From: an uncultured Clostridia bacterium
GTDB lineage: Bacteria; Bacillota; Clostridia; Christensenellales; UBA1242
Assembly (NCBI GenBank): GCA_934748015.1
Contig: CAKVHF010000004.1
Span: forward strand, 1 to 64,000
Reading direction: 5' to 3'
DNA length: 64,000 nt
Shown here: positions 9,717-21,530 of the stretch, in pieces
How positions within the stretch are numbered: the stretch's first letter is position 1
Layout of the letters: each line of letters opens with the position of its first letter
The notes under the pieces: generated by a model
The model's input: only the letters and a program-made list of their open reading frames with translations
What the model was told of the DNA's origin: nothing
Database searches by the model: none
Translations under genes and position numbers: made by a program

Positions 9717-10067
9717 TTCTCTTCCCCCTAACACCATTATATTTATAATAGTGTAACACAAAATTGCCAAATTAATAACAAAAAACACACATGTTGTTTT
9801 TTCGTGTATTTCTAATTAAAATACTATCAAACATTGAATTATTATTTAATGTTCTTTCTACATATTTTCGACTGTACTTAACTTATCAATCAAGTTTTTT
9901 AAATATAGCCTTTCCACTATCGGTATGCATAATTTTAATTATTTCGGTGCATTAAGACAGTTGAGAATACTTAATTATTAAATTAAGTGAAAATTAAAAA
10001 AATAAACATACTATTTACTATCAATATTCTACATAAAATATGTAAACTAATCACAACACAATAAAAA
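9717..10067. other. intergenic region between the rRNA terminator and the PAP2 gene
   Basis: About 350 bp of AT-rich sequence. It must hold the PAP2 promoter, but I cannot pick a convincing -35/-10 pair. No other feature is visible. Confidence 0.4.
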
Positions 10068-10092
10068 AAAGCACACTATGATGTGTGCTTTA
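10068..10092 (-). terminator. terminator of the 23S-5S rRNA unit
   Basis: AAAGCACAC and GTGTGCTTT pair perfectly around a 6-nt loop, with eight T residues following on the minus strand. It is 12 bp past the 5S gene. Confidence 0.9.
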
Positions 10093-10103
10093 TAATTTTT
10101 GAA

Positions 10104-10220
10104 AACTGGCAACGTCCTATTTTTCCAGTCGGCTTCCCGACAAGTATCATCGGCGCTAAAGGTCTTTACTTCTGTGTTCGGAATGAGAACAGGTGTTTCC
10201 CCTCTGCTATAATCACCAGT
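10104..10220 (-). rRNA. rrf: 5S ribosomal RNA
   Basis: About 117 nt on the minus strand with the conserved internal block CCGAACACAGAAGTAAAG and complementary ends (CTGGTGATTA... and ...CGTTGCCAG). It lies about 120 bp after the 23S gene in the same transcript. Ends are estimated to within a few bases. Confidence 0.95.
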
Positions 10221-10239
10221 AATTGTAGAATGAACATTT

Positions 10240-10266
10240 AAGTACATTCACAACTGCATATTTATA
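10240..10266 (-). other. 23S processing stem, 3' arm
   Basis: A 27-nt segment in the 23S-5S spacer is the reverse complement of 13436-13462 in the 23S leader, with one mismatch. In the transcript the two arms would bring the ends of pre-23S together as the usual RNase III-type processing stalk. Confidence 0.8.
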
Positions 10267-10337
10267 AGTTGTATCAATTAGACATAATATATCAAGGTAT
10301 TCGATAAATTCTACGATTAATTATAATCAAAATATTT

Positions 10338-13277
<2,940 letters not shown>

Positions 13278-13514
13278 TTTCGTCGAATTCCTTGAATAAT
13301 CTAGAAAAAATTCTAAATGTCTAAATGAGAATAAATATAATGACAAACTAAAAAATTAAAATTCGAAAATTAGTATTACTCGTATTTAAAAATAAGTTAG
13401 TTATCTTTATCTTTACTCGTTGTTTATTTCATCTATATAAATATGCAGTTGTCAATGTACTTGCAATCAAGTTCAAAATCATTTAATCAATGCCTTTCGA
13501 ACGATTGCAGGTAA
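13278..13514 (-). other. 23S rRNA leader with the 5' processing arm
   Basis: About 235 nt of transcribed leader. Positions 13436-13462 form the 5' arm of the 27-bp processing stem that pairs with 10240-10266. The rest is AT-rich and contains no tRNA and no 16S sequence. Confidence 0.75.
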
Positions 13515-13543
13515 AGTATACTACTTAAAAAATCTCAAGTCAA
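13515..13543 (-). promoter_or_regulatory. promoter of the 23S-5S unit
   Basis: On the minus strand TTGACT (13538-13543) and TATACT (13515-13520) have the optimal 17-bp spacing. The site is about 240 bp upstream of mature 23S, so the unit is transcribed independently of any 16S gene. Confidence 0.8.
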
Positions 13544-14261
13544 CACCTTTTTTGAAAAATTTTTAACTTTTTTTGAAAATATTTTACTGTTTTTACAGGC
13601 ACCTCGCCTAGTGTTTCAAAATCGGCTGTTTTTTTGTCGAAAATCAGGATCGAAACGACCAATTTTTACCCAAAATTGACCGCCAAACTGCCGAGTTCTC
13701 AGTCCAAAACCTTGAAAAAAGTTGCAAAAAACTTAAAAAATTTTTTATTTTTATACTCTAAACTCCGTATTTTTAGCTACTTCACCTTGCTAAAGGCCAC
13801 AAATTGGTTTGTTATAATGTAGCCAGAGATAAAAAATAATTATTCTTATCCCTCTAGTAGTATATTAAATAACCTTTAAATTTATTTTTCTAAATGATAA
13901 ATACTGCTTATTCAACATCTGATATAATAAACAATTTAACTTTTTTACAGTATCATTTTTTTCTTCTGCTATTTTTAGCATAGCAATTAATTTCATTTGA
14001 TAACTTTTGGTGTGGCAATCAATTTCATTATTAAGGTAATAACTGTTCCCGCACAACAATGCTCTACTCTAAGGCACAGGCAATTCTATATTGTTATTAT
14101 ATATATAATATACTATATTAGAATATATACTATCATATATAAAGATTGATACGCAACATAGCAAATGACAACCCTAATAAACATCTGATAATTACTTGCA
14201 CTTCCGCACCAAAACAAATTAATAAACAAAATAAGCAAATAAATATAAATAACACAAAAAA
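13544..14261. other. non-coding stretch between the rRNA promoter and tyrS
   Basis: About 720 bp, very AT-rich. Open frames here are short, lack ribosome sites and have non-protein-like composition. I see no tRNA, no 16S fragment and no mobile-element end. It may include upstream promoter elements for the 23S unit. Confidence 0.5.
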
Positions 14262-14290
14262 ATCCATAGACGAAAGTCCCATCTATGGAT
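14262..14290 (-). terminator. terminator of tyrS
   Basis: A 9-bp stem (ATCCATAGA with TCTATGGAT), an 11-nt loop and seven T residues on the minus strand, 16 bp past the tyrS stop codon. Confidence 0.85.
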
Positions 14291-14306
14291 CTTATAATTA
14301 TGCTTT

Positions 14307-15548
14307 TTATTTCAAAACAACTTTGATTATATTTTTCTTGCCTTTCTTAAGTAGTGCGTATCCTGAATCAAAGTCTTTCTCGCACACACCATATCTAAAA
14401 TCGGTTACTTTGTCTGCGTTAAGGGTTATTCCGCCCTGCTCAACCATTCTTCTGGCTTCCGACTTACTACTTAGCATCTTAGCCTCAACCAAAAGGTCAA
14501 CGATATTCTTAGGAAGTTCTGCCTTGTCTAACTCAAATGTAGGTGCGTTGCTGGTATCACCATTGCCTGCAAATAACGATCTACTTGCTTCTTCTGCTAG
14601 TTTTGCGTCCTCCTCGCCTCTTACAAACTTGGTCATCTCGTAACTTAGCACACGCTTGGCATTGACGATATCTTCCTTGCATAGTTTTCTGATCTCGTCC
14701 ATTGGAATATCTGTAAATAGTGCAAACATCATCTCTACACATGCATCTGGTGTCTGGTATACACCTTGATAAAAATCATAAGCCGAGATCTTATCCTTAT
14801 CTATCCATATAGCACCCTTCTCAGTCTTACCCATTTTCTTACCCTCTGGGGTCAAAAGTAGTGGATTGGTTGCTCCAATAAGTTCGATATTGGTGTTATT
14901 AGCAAAGTTAAGTTTCCTCTGCAACTCAACCCCGGCAACAATGTTGCCCCATTGATCTGCTCCGCCATATTGCAAAGTGCATCCATATTCCCTATTAAGA
15001 TGTACAAAGTCGTATGCTTGCATAAGCATGTATCCCATCTCAAAGAAAGTAAGTCCGCCCTCTTCTACACGCTTAGAATATATCTCGTTGGATAGCATCT
15101 TGTTGACATTAAAGTGTACACCCACTTCTCTCATGAAGTCGATATAGTCATAGCCCTTGAACCAATCGGCATTGTTAACTATCACTGCAGGATTGTCTCC
15201 ATCAAAATCAAGAAAAACCTTAAGAGTGTTCTTGATCTTGTCGATATTGTGGGCAATCTGCTCCTTAGACATCATGCTACGCATTTCGGTTTTGCCAGAA
15301 GGATCACCTACACATGCAGTTGCTCCACCCATAAGCAAAAGCACCTTGTGCCCTGCTTTCTGAAATCTACGCAATATGCAATAAGGCACACAGTGACCTA
15401 TATGAAGGCTATCTGATGTAGGATCTGACCCCTCGTACAATGTAATTGGCACACCACTATTAAGCCACTCTTTCAATTTCTCCTCGTCTGTGCATTGATA
15501 TAGCAATCCACGTTCCTTCAATGTATTAAACAAATTCTTATCTACCAT
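14307..15548 (-). CDS. tyrS: tyrosyl-tRNA synthetase
   Basis: Charges tRNA-Tyr with tyrosine in the cytoplasm. The 413 residues are full length. The class I HIGH motif appears as HIGH within DSLHIGHCVPYCIL (about 46-49), and the KMSKS-type loop as GKKMGKTEKGAIW (about 230-240). A C-terminal S4-like RNA-binding domain is visible (KAEARRM-like region SEARRMVEQGGITLNADKV). It is controlled by a T-box leader directly upstream and ends in its own terminator. Confidence 0.98.
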   Translation of the reverse strand: MVDKNLFNTLKERGLLYQCTDEEKLKEWLNSGVPITLYEGSDPTSDSLHIGHCVPYCILRRFQKAGHKVLLLMGGATACVGDPSGKTEMRSMMSKEQIAHNIDKIKNTLKVFLDFDGDNPAVIVNNADWFKGYDYIDFMREVGVHFNVNKMLSNEIYSKRVEEGGLTFFEMGYMLMQAYDFVHLNREYGCTLQYGGADQWGNIVAGVELQRKLNFANNTNIELIGATNPLLLTPEGKKMGKTEKGAIWIDKDKISAYDFYQGVYQTPDACVEMMFALFTDIPMDEIRKLCKEDIVNAKRVLSYEMTKFVRGEEDAKLAEEASRSLFAGNGDTSNAPTFELDKAELPKNIVDLLVEAKMLSSKSEARRMVEQGGITLNADKVTDFRYGVCEKDFDSGYALLKKGKKNIIKVVLK

Positions 15549-15552
15549 ATAA

Positions 15553-15849
15553 CTCTCCTATAACAAAAAAAGTCCTTATCTCCATATCTGTTAGCAAATT
15601 TTGCCAGCTAAATATATCGGATAAGGACGAAGATAATCTCGTGGTACCACCTTATTTCGTTGCTAACACTAGCAACCTCATATATTTTTGAAATAATTGT
15701 GTCAAAAATATTAAAAAATCACTAAAACTCCAAAAGTGTAATTCGCCCTGCAAACGCTGTCACCTTTCTCAAAAGTTTTGCACCAACCAACTTTTCTCTA
15801 TCTTTGCCCTATTGAAAGGTGGGCTACTCGTCTTTCTTCTTCGTTTATT
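15553..15849 (-). promoter_or_regulatory. T-box riboswitch controlling tyrS
   Basis: A tRNA-sensing leader of about 300 nt. The T-box sequence GGTGGTACCACGAG is present near 15641-15655. A strong terminator hairpin follows at about 15568-15630 (GTCCTTATC pairing with GATAAGGAC, then T7). Stem I can be drawn with CACCTTTC paired to GAAAGGTG. A UAC tyrosine triplet at 15738-15740 is the candidate specifier. Uncharged tRNA-Tyr would stabilise the antiterminator and raise tyrS expression. Confidence 0.92.
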
Positions 15850-15855
15850 TGCCTT

Positions 15856-15884
15856 GATTGTACTTGAAATAAATATTGTTGTCA
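15856..15884 (-). promoter_or_regulatory. promoter of the tyrS T-box transcript
   Basis: TTGACA (15879-15884) and TACAAT (15856-15861) on the minus strand have 17-bp spacing and sit just upstream of the T-box leader. Confidence 0.75.
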
Positions 15885-15927
15885 ATATTTTTGCGACAAA
15901 TTATATTTTTTTGCTATTGATTATTGC

Positions 15928-16590
15928 CTATAGTCTTGCCAAAACTACGCTAATCAACTCTTGCTGGATATCGTCTATTGACCTAACTACGCCATCTTGG
16001 ACGCAATTGATAATAACATAATTGTTCCTCTTGGCTAGTTCTAGATAGCATTGCTCCGACCTCTTAAGATAATTTTCGTCACTTTCGTGCTGATCGGGTT
16101 TTTCCTCTCTATGTGCCTTCAACTCTCTTGCATATTCGCTAGGCATATATAATAGTATCCTTATATCTGGCTTAGGCAAGCCAAGCAAATCATACTCTAA
16201 CGTTTCAAAGAACTTAAACACCTCTTCTCTCTCCTCTGGTGTGTTCTTCTTAGCTCCTTGATGTGCAAGGTTGCTATCTATATATCTATCTAGCACAACA
16301 TTGCTATCACTAAGCATGTCTTGTACCTTATCAATATTGTATAGTCTATCTGCAGCAAAATATAGTCCTGCAACTCTATAGTCTACATTGACTGCACCTT
16401 CACCAAAATAACCATTGCCACCTTTGCCAAGATAACACTCTCCCACTATCCTGCCTGTAGGCGAATTGTATACCGGAAAGCCAAACTTAGCCAATTTGTA
16501 TCCCATCTTATTTAGATTGTCTCTCAACAGTTCGCTCTGTGTTTGTTTTCCCGAGCAATCTGTTCCCTCTATTACTATCAATTTATTCAT
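15928..16590 (-). CDS. tmk: thymidylate kinase (dTMP kinase)
   Basis: About 220 residues from the ATG at 16590, with GGGAG eight bases upstream; a GTG 15 bp further out is also in frame. It phosphorylates dTMP to dTDP for DNA synthesis. The P-loop reads EGTDCSGKQTQ, in which the residue after Lys is Gln rather than Thr, a variant found in some clostridial forms. The DRYIDSNLAHQGAK segment matches the DR(Y/H)xxSxxAYQ substrate motif. A basic lid region (AREEK-like, about 155-175) follows. It lies directly after pepF, only 22 bp from that gene's stop codon, so the two are probably co-transcribed. Confidence 0.85.
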   Translation of the reverse strand: MNKLIVIEGTDCSGKQTQSELLRDNLNKMGYKLAKFGFPVYNSPTGRIVGECYLGKGGNGYFGEGAVNVDYRVAGLYFAADRLYNIDKVQDMLSDSNVVLDRYIDSNLAHQGAKKNTPEEREEVFKFFETLEYDLLGLPKPDIRILLYMPSEYARELKAHREEKPDQHESDENYLKRSEQCYLELAKRNNYVIINCVQDGVVRSIDDIQQELISVVLARL

Positions 16591-16611
16591 ATCCATTTCT
16601 CCCACTTATCA

Positions 16612-18387
16612 TTAGTCAATCAATTTCTCAATCTCATCCATAGCCCACTTAAGTTCGCCAAAGATAACCTCATAAGGCTTGTCGCTCTCTAGGTCTATTC
16701 CGCAATCGGACAACAAATCCATAGGATATTTGCTAGAACCACTTGCCAAGAATTTGCGATACTTGGCTACGCCATCTGCTCCGTCCAGACACATCTTTGC
16801 AAAATTAACTGCACATGTTATGCCAGTTGCATAACTATATACATAATATGCTCGATAGAAATGTGGAACATATAGGCATCCGTATTTTCTTAAATCGGTG
16901 CTTTCAACTCCGCTTCCGCTATACTTGGCTTGCAACTCGCCGTATTTATCTAATAACATTTCTTTGGTCAGTGGTTCTCCCCTCTCAACCATCTTGTGAG
17001 CAAAGTCCTCGTACTCACTAAACAGTGTCTGAACATATAATGAGCCAGTTATAAGCGAAATAAACTCTTGCAATATATACAATTTCTCTTCCTTATCACT
17101 CGCGTGATTATACATGTATTTCTTCAGTAGCACCTCATTGGTTGTGCTTGCCATTTCGGCTAAGAAAATACTAACATCAGTGTACTCGTAGGGTTGTGAT
17201 AGAACCGTATAGCAGTGGTGCAATGCATGTCCCAGTTCATGTGCCAAGGTGGATACATCGGATGCTGTATTGTCATAATTCATAAGTATCCTAGGATGAA
17301 CATCATATACACTTACACAGCAACCGCCAGTGTCCTTGTTCTTGGTTGGGAACACATCTATCCAATTATTATCAAGTGCAGTAAGTAGCATCTCTCTATA
17401 ATCATCACCCAGCACCGACAAAGCATTGACAACTATATCCTTAGCCTCTTCATAAGTGTATTCTTTGTCTAATGTACAGATAGGAACACTTAGATCATAT
17501 GGATATATTTTGTCCAACTTGAATATCTTCTTTTTTAATTCTACCCATCTATGATTAAGGTAAAGATGCTTGTTAATGTTATCTATAAGGTTGTAATATA
17601 ATTTTTCGGTCAAATCATTGCCGTCCAAGTTGGCTTGCAAAACACTGGAGTATTTATGGACATCGCTATAGAACCAGTCCTTCTTGACACTGCCGATATA
17701 GTTATTGGCTATGGTTGTTGCAACCCTCTTGTATGCCCCAAACATGCTCTCGTAGGCATTCTTTCGCAAAGTTCTATCTCTGTTCTTCATCAACCTGCCA
17801 TAATTAGCATTAGTTACTTCGTGTTTCTCGCCCTTGCTATCCAATGCGTCATCAAAGGTTACATCCACTGTGTCGTATCCGTCAAATATGTCCGAAAAAG
17901 ATCCCGACCAGTTGCCAACCTTGGTGACGATAGCCTGCTCTTCGTGGGATAAAATATGTGGCTTGTATTTGATAAGATCCTCAATATCCATATAGTGTAA
18001 CTCAAATCTAGGATCTTGTAGCAACGACTTAAGATACTCCACCGGATAACTATTAAGTTCTGGCAAAACATAGGCAGACTTAACTGCGAATTCTTGTGCC
18101 AAATTCTCCACTTCTGCAACAAGCCTATTATATTTGTCATTATCCATATCTATCATATGTTCAAACATAACATATACATAGACCTTATCCATCAAGATAT
18201 CTTGCTTCTTGCTATAATCATAATATTGTAGCAATGTATCACTATTGCCAAGTTTGCCCTTAAATGACTCTGCCTGATCTAGCATCCCACGCAAAATATC
18301 TAAATCTTTACGCCATGCATCTAGATCGGGATAAATATCTTTCAAGTCCCACTTGTACTTAGCATCTATTTTACTTCTTTCTAACAT
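16612..18387 (-). CDS. pepF: oligoendopeptidase F (M3 family)
   Basis: A cytoplasmic zinc metallopeptidase that cuts oligopeptides of roughly 7-17 residues. The 591 residues match the PepF/M3B family. The zinc motif HELGHALHH (about 387-395, HEXXH) is intact, and the downstream region with FLAEMASTTNEV supplies the third ligand. The N-terminal helical domain begins KYKWDLKDIYPD, a typical PepF opening. No signal peptide is present. It heads a two-gene set with tmk. Confidence 0.95.
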   Translation of the reverse strand: MLERSKIDAKYKWDLKDIYPDLDAWRKDLDILRGMLDQAESFKGKLGNSDTLLQYYDYSKKQDILMDKVYVYVMFEHMIDMDNDKYNRLVAEVENLAQEFAVKSAYVLPELNSYPVEYLKSLLQDPRFELHYMDIEDLIKYKPHILSHEEQAIVTKVGNWSGSFSDIFDGYDTVDVTFDDALDSKGEKHEVTNANYGRLMKNRDRTLRKNAYESMFGAYKRVATTIANNYIGSVKKDWFYSDVHKYSSVLQANLDGNDLTEKLYYNLIDNINKHLYLNHRWVELKKKIFKLDKIYPYDLSVPICTLDKEYTYEEAKDIVVNALSVLGDDYREMLLTALDNNWIDVFPTKNKDTGGCCVSVYDVHPRILMNYDNTASDVSTLAHELGHALHHCYTVLSQPYEYTDVSIFLAEMASTTNEVLLKKYMYNHASDKEEKLYILQEFISLITGSLYVQTLFSEYEDFAHKMVERGEPLTKEMLLDKYGELQAKYSGSGVESTDLRKYGCLYVPHFYRAYYVYSYATGITCAVNFAKMCLDGADGVAKYRKFLASGSSKYPMDLLSDCGIDLESDKPYEVIFGELKWAMDEIEKLID

Positions 18388-18475
18388 AGTTGTCTCCTAA
18401 TGTAATATTGTATTACGCACCATATATATATTTGATATTGTATCCATTAATGTGTAATATCAACCGCAGTATACA

Positions 18476-18563
18476 CAATCTATGTGGCACCACGATTGTG
18501 ATCGTGGGGTGGCGACCAGCCACCCTAGGGCTTTTGTCCCCAAAAGCCCCGCCACATAGATTG
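18476..18563. repeat. GC-rich palindrome folding as a four-way junction
   Basis: An 88-bp element made almost wholly of perfect inverted repeats. The outer arms CAATCTATGTGGC (18476-18488) and GCCACATAGATTG (18551-18563) pair over 13 bp. Inside are three perfect hairpins: CCACGAT/ATCGTGG (18490-18507), GGTGGC/GCCACC (18508-18524) and GGGCTTTTG/CAAAAGCCC (18528-18549). It is clearly richer in GC than its surroundings. It is not a tRNA: there is no T-arm consensus and no CCA end. It lies between pepF and the next gene and has no T run of its own. Confidence 0.85.
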
Positions 18564-18690
18564 CCCACATCTTCCAACATCCATTGTATCAAAAAAATCA
18601 CCTCTTGCGTTAACAAATATAATACAAAAAAAAGAAAATTAGCAAAAAAAATATCTGTAACCGACAATTAGTTACAGATAATTATTTTTT

Positions 18691-19269
18691 TTATTTTGCC
18701 AATATCTCTTCAAGGTCTTCAACAACTTCGCTAAATATTACATTAATGAAATTCTTGTCACTCTTATCTACCTTGTCTACATTGAAGTGCTTATTAACAA
18801 AGGTTTTCGTCCTACTAACAACTTCGGTCAAAATCTTTTTGTCGTGCTTGGCATTGTTAATCGATAAAATAAGGTCATCAAACTCTTTACCTTCGCCATA
18901 TAGTTTAGTCAATTCTTGCATGACTGCTAACACAGGATCGTTGTGATCCAAATATTTTGGCAGATAAGATATTGCCTTTAACATCGCATCAACACCATCT
19001 TTTTGCGTAATAACACTATCGATTGCAAAGGTTAATTGCATGCCTCCTTTGACATTCTCGGCATATACCTCTCGCCTCTCTATCGAACAATCTACAGGCA
19101 CAAAACCAGCAAACGCATATATTCTTGCGATCTCAATAAGAGCATATAACTTCTCGTTATCCTTCAATTCAGTATTAGACGCTTTTAGCGAACTGACAGC
19201 ATTTAAGATAGAATTCTTTTTGCCAAGATACTCGCAATATATCGAATAAGCGATTGCATTGTTATCCAT
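18691..19269 (-). CDS. hypothetical protein
   Basis: A 192-residue, mainly helical cytoplasmic protein with no signal peptide or membrane segment. The stretch YALIEIARIYAFAGFVPVDCSIERREVY is the most structured part. The rest alternates Lys/Asp-rich helices. It ends with an acidic EEVVEDLEEILAK-type tail. It begins 4 bp after the DUF1858 gene and is probably co-transcribed with it. I do not recognise the family. Confidence 0.6.
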   Translation of the reverse strand: MDNNAIAYSIYCEYLGKKNSILNAVSSLKASNTELKDNEKLYALIEIARIYAFAGFVPVDCSIERREVYAENVKGGMQLTFAIDSVITQKDGVDAMLKAISYLPKYLDHNDPVLAVMQELTKLYGEGKEFDDLILSINNAKHDKKILTEVVSRTKTFVNKHFNVDKVDKSDKNFINVIFSEVVEDLEEILAK

Positions 19270-19273
19270 AATC

Positions 19274-19564
19274 CTAGTCTTCCTTTGTCTTTCTTGTTGT
19301 CTTCTTTAGCGAAATTTTTGCACCAGTCTTAGTTGTTTTCTTGGCTGGCTTCTTAGCCTCTTTCTTGGTCTCTGGGATAGAATTCAACTTAGCAAGTACT
19401 TCCTCCACATCTACACCATGTACGGCAACTGCATCTTCTAGCGACTCCATACGACTCATAGGGCAACCAAAACAATGCATGCCATAAGCACTCAATACTT
19501 CGGTCGAACCCTTAATATTATCTACTATATCACCAATAGTGGTGTCTTTAGTTACTTTTAACAT
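19274..19564 (-). CDS. DUF1858 redox-type protein with lysine-rich tail
   Basis: 96 residues. The first 60 form a DUF1858 domain, a small helical fold often found near hybrid-cluster proteins and iron-sulfur enzymes. The signature AYGMHCFGCPMSRMESLEDA carries the CxxC pair (Cys32 and Cys35). Residues 66-96 are an unusual Lys/Thr/Ala-rich tail that is probably disordered and could bind nucleic acid. The gene follows a good ribosome site and is followed 4 bp later by a hypothetical gene. The role is unknown; the cysteines suggest redox sensing or metal binding. Confidence 0.8.
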   Translation of the reverse strand: MLKVTKDTTIGDIVDNIKGSTEVLSAYGMHCFGCPMSRMESLEDAVAVHGVDVEEVLAKLNSIPETKKEAKKPAKKTTKTGAKISLKKTTRKTKED

Positions 19565-19641
19565 TTTCTTTACTCTCCTTTGATAGTTTGTAACACTTAC
19601 ATGATATCACAGTTTGTTACTATTTTGTTAATATTTTTTAG

Positions 19642-20547
19642 TTATTTTTCTATTTTGCTACCACAATATGGACAATAACCATACCCTCTATCCACCAACT
19701 TGCCACAATTGTGACAAATTATGTCACTGTTCTCGTTCTCCAAGTTTAATTCTCTGACAGTCTCAGCACCGTCCTCTCGCTCCGCTCGGGTTGTAACTGT
19801 TATATACTTTGTCTCTGTCTTGTTGATCTTTTCATAATTCCTCTCAATAATTGCATTTATCTTTTCTTCCGTTCGCGAATTGAATTGCAAACTTTTTAGA
19901 TATATATTTTTGACCGCAAAACCAAGATCATCAAAAGTGTTCTCCAATTCAATATTAAGATAGTCGTTGATGTTAACATTCTTAAGCACAATATCTTGGA
20001 TGTCCACCTTGCTAGACTCTATAGCCCTACTTATTGCATTGCCAATCTGCTCGGACACAATGCTATCTATCACTCCGTTGCGGAAATGTCTCTTGATAAG
20101 AAACAACCAGTTAAAGAAGTCCTTGGCATTGGTTATAACCACTTCACATAGTCCGTCCACCTGTCCTACAATCTTGCCATAATCTTTGCTACGGATTATA
20201 AATGGTCTGGATGAAGTGAACACAAAACATTTCTTAACAGTCGACTTAATAAAATACAATTCCGCCTTGATATCTTTAGGATCAGGGTTCTTAGGTGTCA
20301 ATGCTTTCTTAAATAGTTTTGGCATATCGTCACTGCCTATCCTAAATTTCCCCTTGCCGTACAAAAAGTCGGTTATGCTACTCTTATACACAACCACACA
20401 TGTGCAGTCATCCTCCACAACCAGATACGCACCTACACGCATCTTGACTGCTTTGTTCTTATACAGCACTCCTAGGTTAACATCCTCAGGCTCTTTGTAT
20501 ATAATATTGTTAGAAAACATCTGTTTTAGTTTTGCTAGAAATCCCAT
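19642..20547 (-). CDS. SPFH-domain protein with C-terminal zinc ribbon
   Basis: A 301-residue protein. Residues 20-230 resemble the SPFH/YdjI-type virion-core-like domain: YLVVEDDCTCVVVYKSS, then a long helix-rich section ending in LQFNSRTEEKINAIIERNYEK. Residues 275-300 are a zinc ribbon with two CxxC pairs (CHNCGKL and CPYCGSK). There is no transmembrane segment, unlike flotillins. Relatives in Bacillota are associated with membrane stress or cell-envelope systems. The gene is alone on the minus strand, divergent from the PRC-barrel gene. Confidence 0.7.
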   Translation of the reverse strand: MGFLAKLKQMFSNNIIYKEPEDVNLGVLYKNKAVKMRVGAYLVVEDDCTCVVVYKSSITDFLYGKGKFRIGSDDMPKLFKKALTPKNPDPKDIKAELYFIKSTVKKCFVFTSSRPFIIRSKDYGKIVGQVDGLCEVVITNAKDFFNWLFLIKRHFRNGVIDSIVSEQIGNAISRAIESSKVDIQDIVLKNVNINDYLNIELENTFDDLGFAVKNIYLKSLQFNSRTEEKINAIIERNYEKINKTETKYITVTTRAEREDGAETVRELNLENENSDIICHNCGKLVDRGYGYCPYCGSKIEK

Positions 20548-20677
20548 ATCTTCACTCTATCCATTTATTTGTCCTTATGTATTGCAATTGTAACACAATA
20601 TACCAAAAATATACAAATATTTGCATATATTAAAACACAATCGTTGCATACAAATATAACAAAAACGGAGAAAAATC

Positions 20678-21427
20678 ATGATACATAGCACCGATCTAGT
20701 AAATAAAAATGTTATATCACTATTTGACTGCAAAAGTGTAGGAACTGTGGACAAATTGTATATAGGCAAAAACTGGAAATGCGAGTATATTAGAGTACAC
20801 AGTCTAGAACTAGACTATCTACTTAGCACCAAAGATATCCTGTCTTGCAATTATGATAGCATAGTGATAGGCAATAATAGTGTGCTGAAACTAGAGGACA
20901 CATATGAGTTGCGACTAACCAACTATATGGCACTAGATTGCATCTCTGTGTATGATTTCTATGGCAAATATCTAGGCAAGATCTCACAAATATCTCTGGA
21001 TGACAAATATAAGATAATCGACATGACACTGGACAACTCTAATACTATCACCCCTAGAGAAATCTTCAATATCTCTAGCAGTGTGTGCATCCTAAAGGGT
21101 GACAAAAACAAAAGTGTGAAAAGTTACAAGCCAAAAACTGTCCCAAAAATAAATGTTGTAAGCCAAAATTACATTGTCAAAACAGAAAGCGAGCCAATAA
21201 CCCACAACATTGTTGAAGAGCCTACCCCCACAATCAATACACCATCTGTTGCAAAATCTATCCCTACTGTTAATATGTTTATCGGCAGAATTTGCACCAA
21301 AGACATAACCCTACCCAATGGTGAAATAATAGTAAGACGCTCTAGCAAAATAAACAGCAACATTATCCACAAAAGCCAGATCTACGGCAAACTGTACGAA
21401 CTAGTCAAATATTCTAAAACATTATAA
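20678..21427 (+). CDS. PRC-barrel-like protein upstream of the ger operon
   Basis: 249 residues. Two copies of a PRC-barrel-like fold can be read: residues 2-60 (STDLVNKNVISLFDC...GTVDKLYIG) and about 90-150 (SVYDFYGKYLGKISQISLDD...NTITPREIFNIS). A Pro/Thr-rich linker (155-205) and a small C-terminal segment follow. PRC-barrel proteins such as YlmC/YmxH in spore formers have regulatory or structural roles. The position before the germination operon suggests a sporulation link. A terminator after it means it is transcribed separately. Confidence 0.6.
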   Translation: MIHSTDLVNKNVISLFDCKSVGTVDKLYIGKNWKCEYIRVHSLELDYLLSTKDILSCNYDSIVIGNNSVLKLEDTYELRLTNYMALDCISVYDFYGKYLGKISQISLDDKYKIIDMTLDNSNTITPREIFNISSSVCILKGDKNKSVKSYKPKTVPKINVVSQNYIVKTESEPITHNIVEEPTPTINTPSVAKSIPTVNMFIGRICTKDITLPNGEIIVRRSSKINSNIIHKSQIYGKLYELVKYSKTL

Positions 21428-21431
21428 TACA

Positions 21432-21484
21432 AAACATGCACCCGTCTTTATAAGAACAATAGACAACCAGTGCATGTTTTTTTT
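21432..21484 (+). terminator. terminator after the PRC-barrel gene
   Basis: AACATGCAC pairs with GTGCATGTT around a loop that itself contains GTCT/AGAC, followed by eight T residues on the plus strand. Confidence 0.85.
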
Positions 21485-21530
21485 GCACTCTAAAATATAG
21501 AATAATTTTGAATCAGATATCAAAAACTAT

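Noticed and set aside
13634..13822. 62-residue open frame upstream of the 23S promoter
   Set aside because: No ribosome site, and a composition typical of AT-rich non-coding DNA.
18413..18671. Open frames of 84 and 93 residues on both strands
   Set aside because: They run through the four-way palindrome, which keeps both strands open; no ribosome site or protein-like composition.
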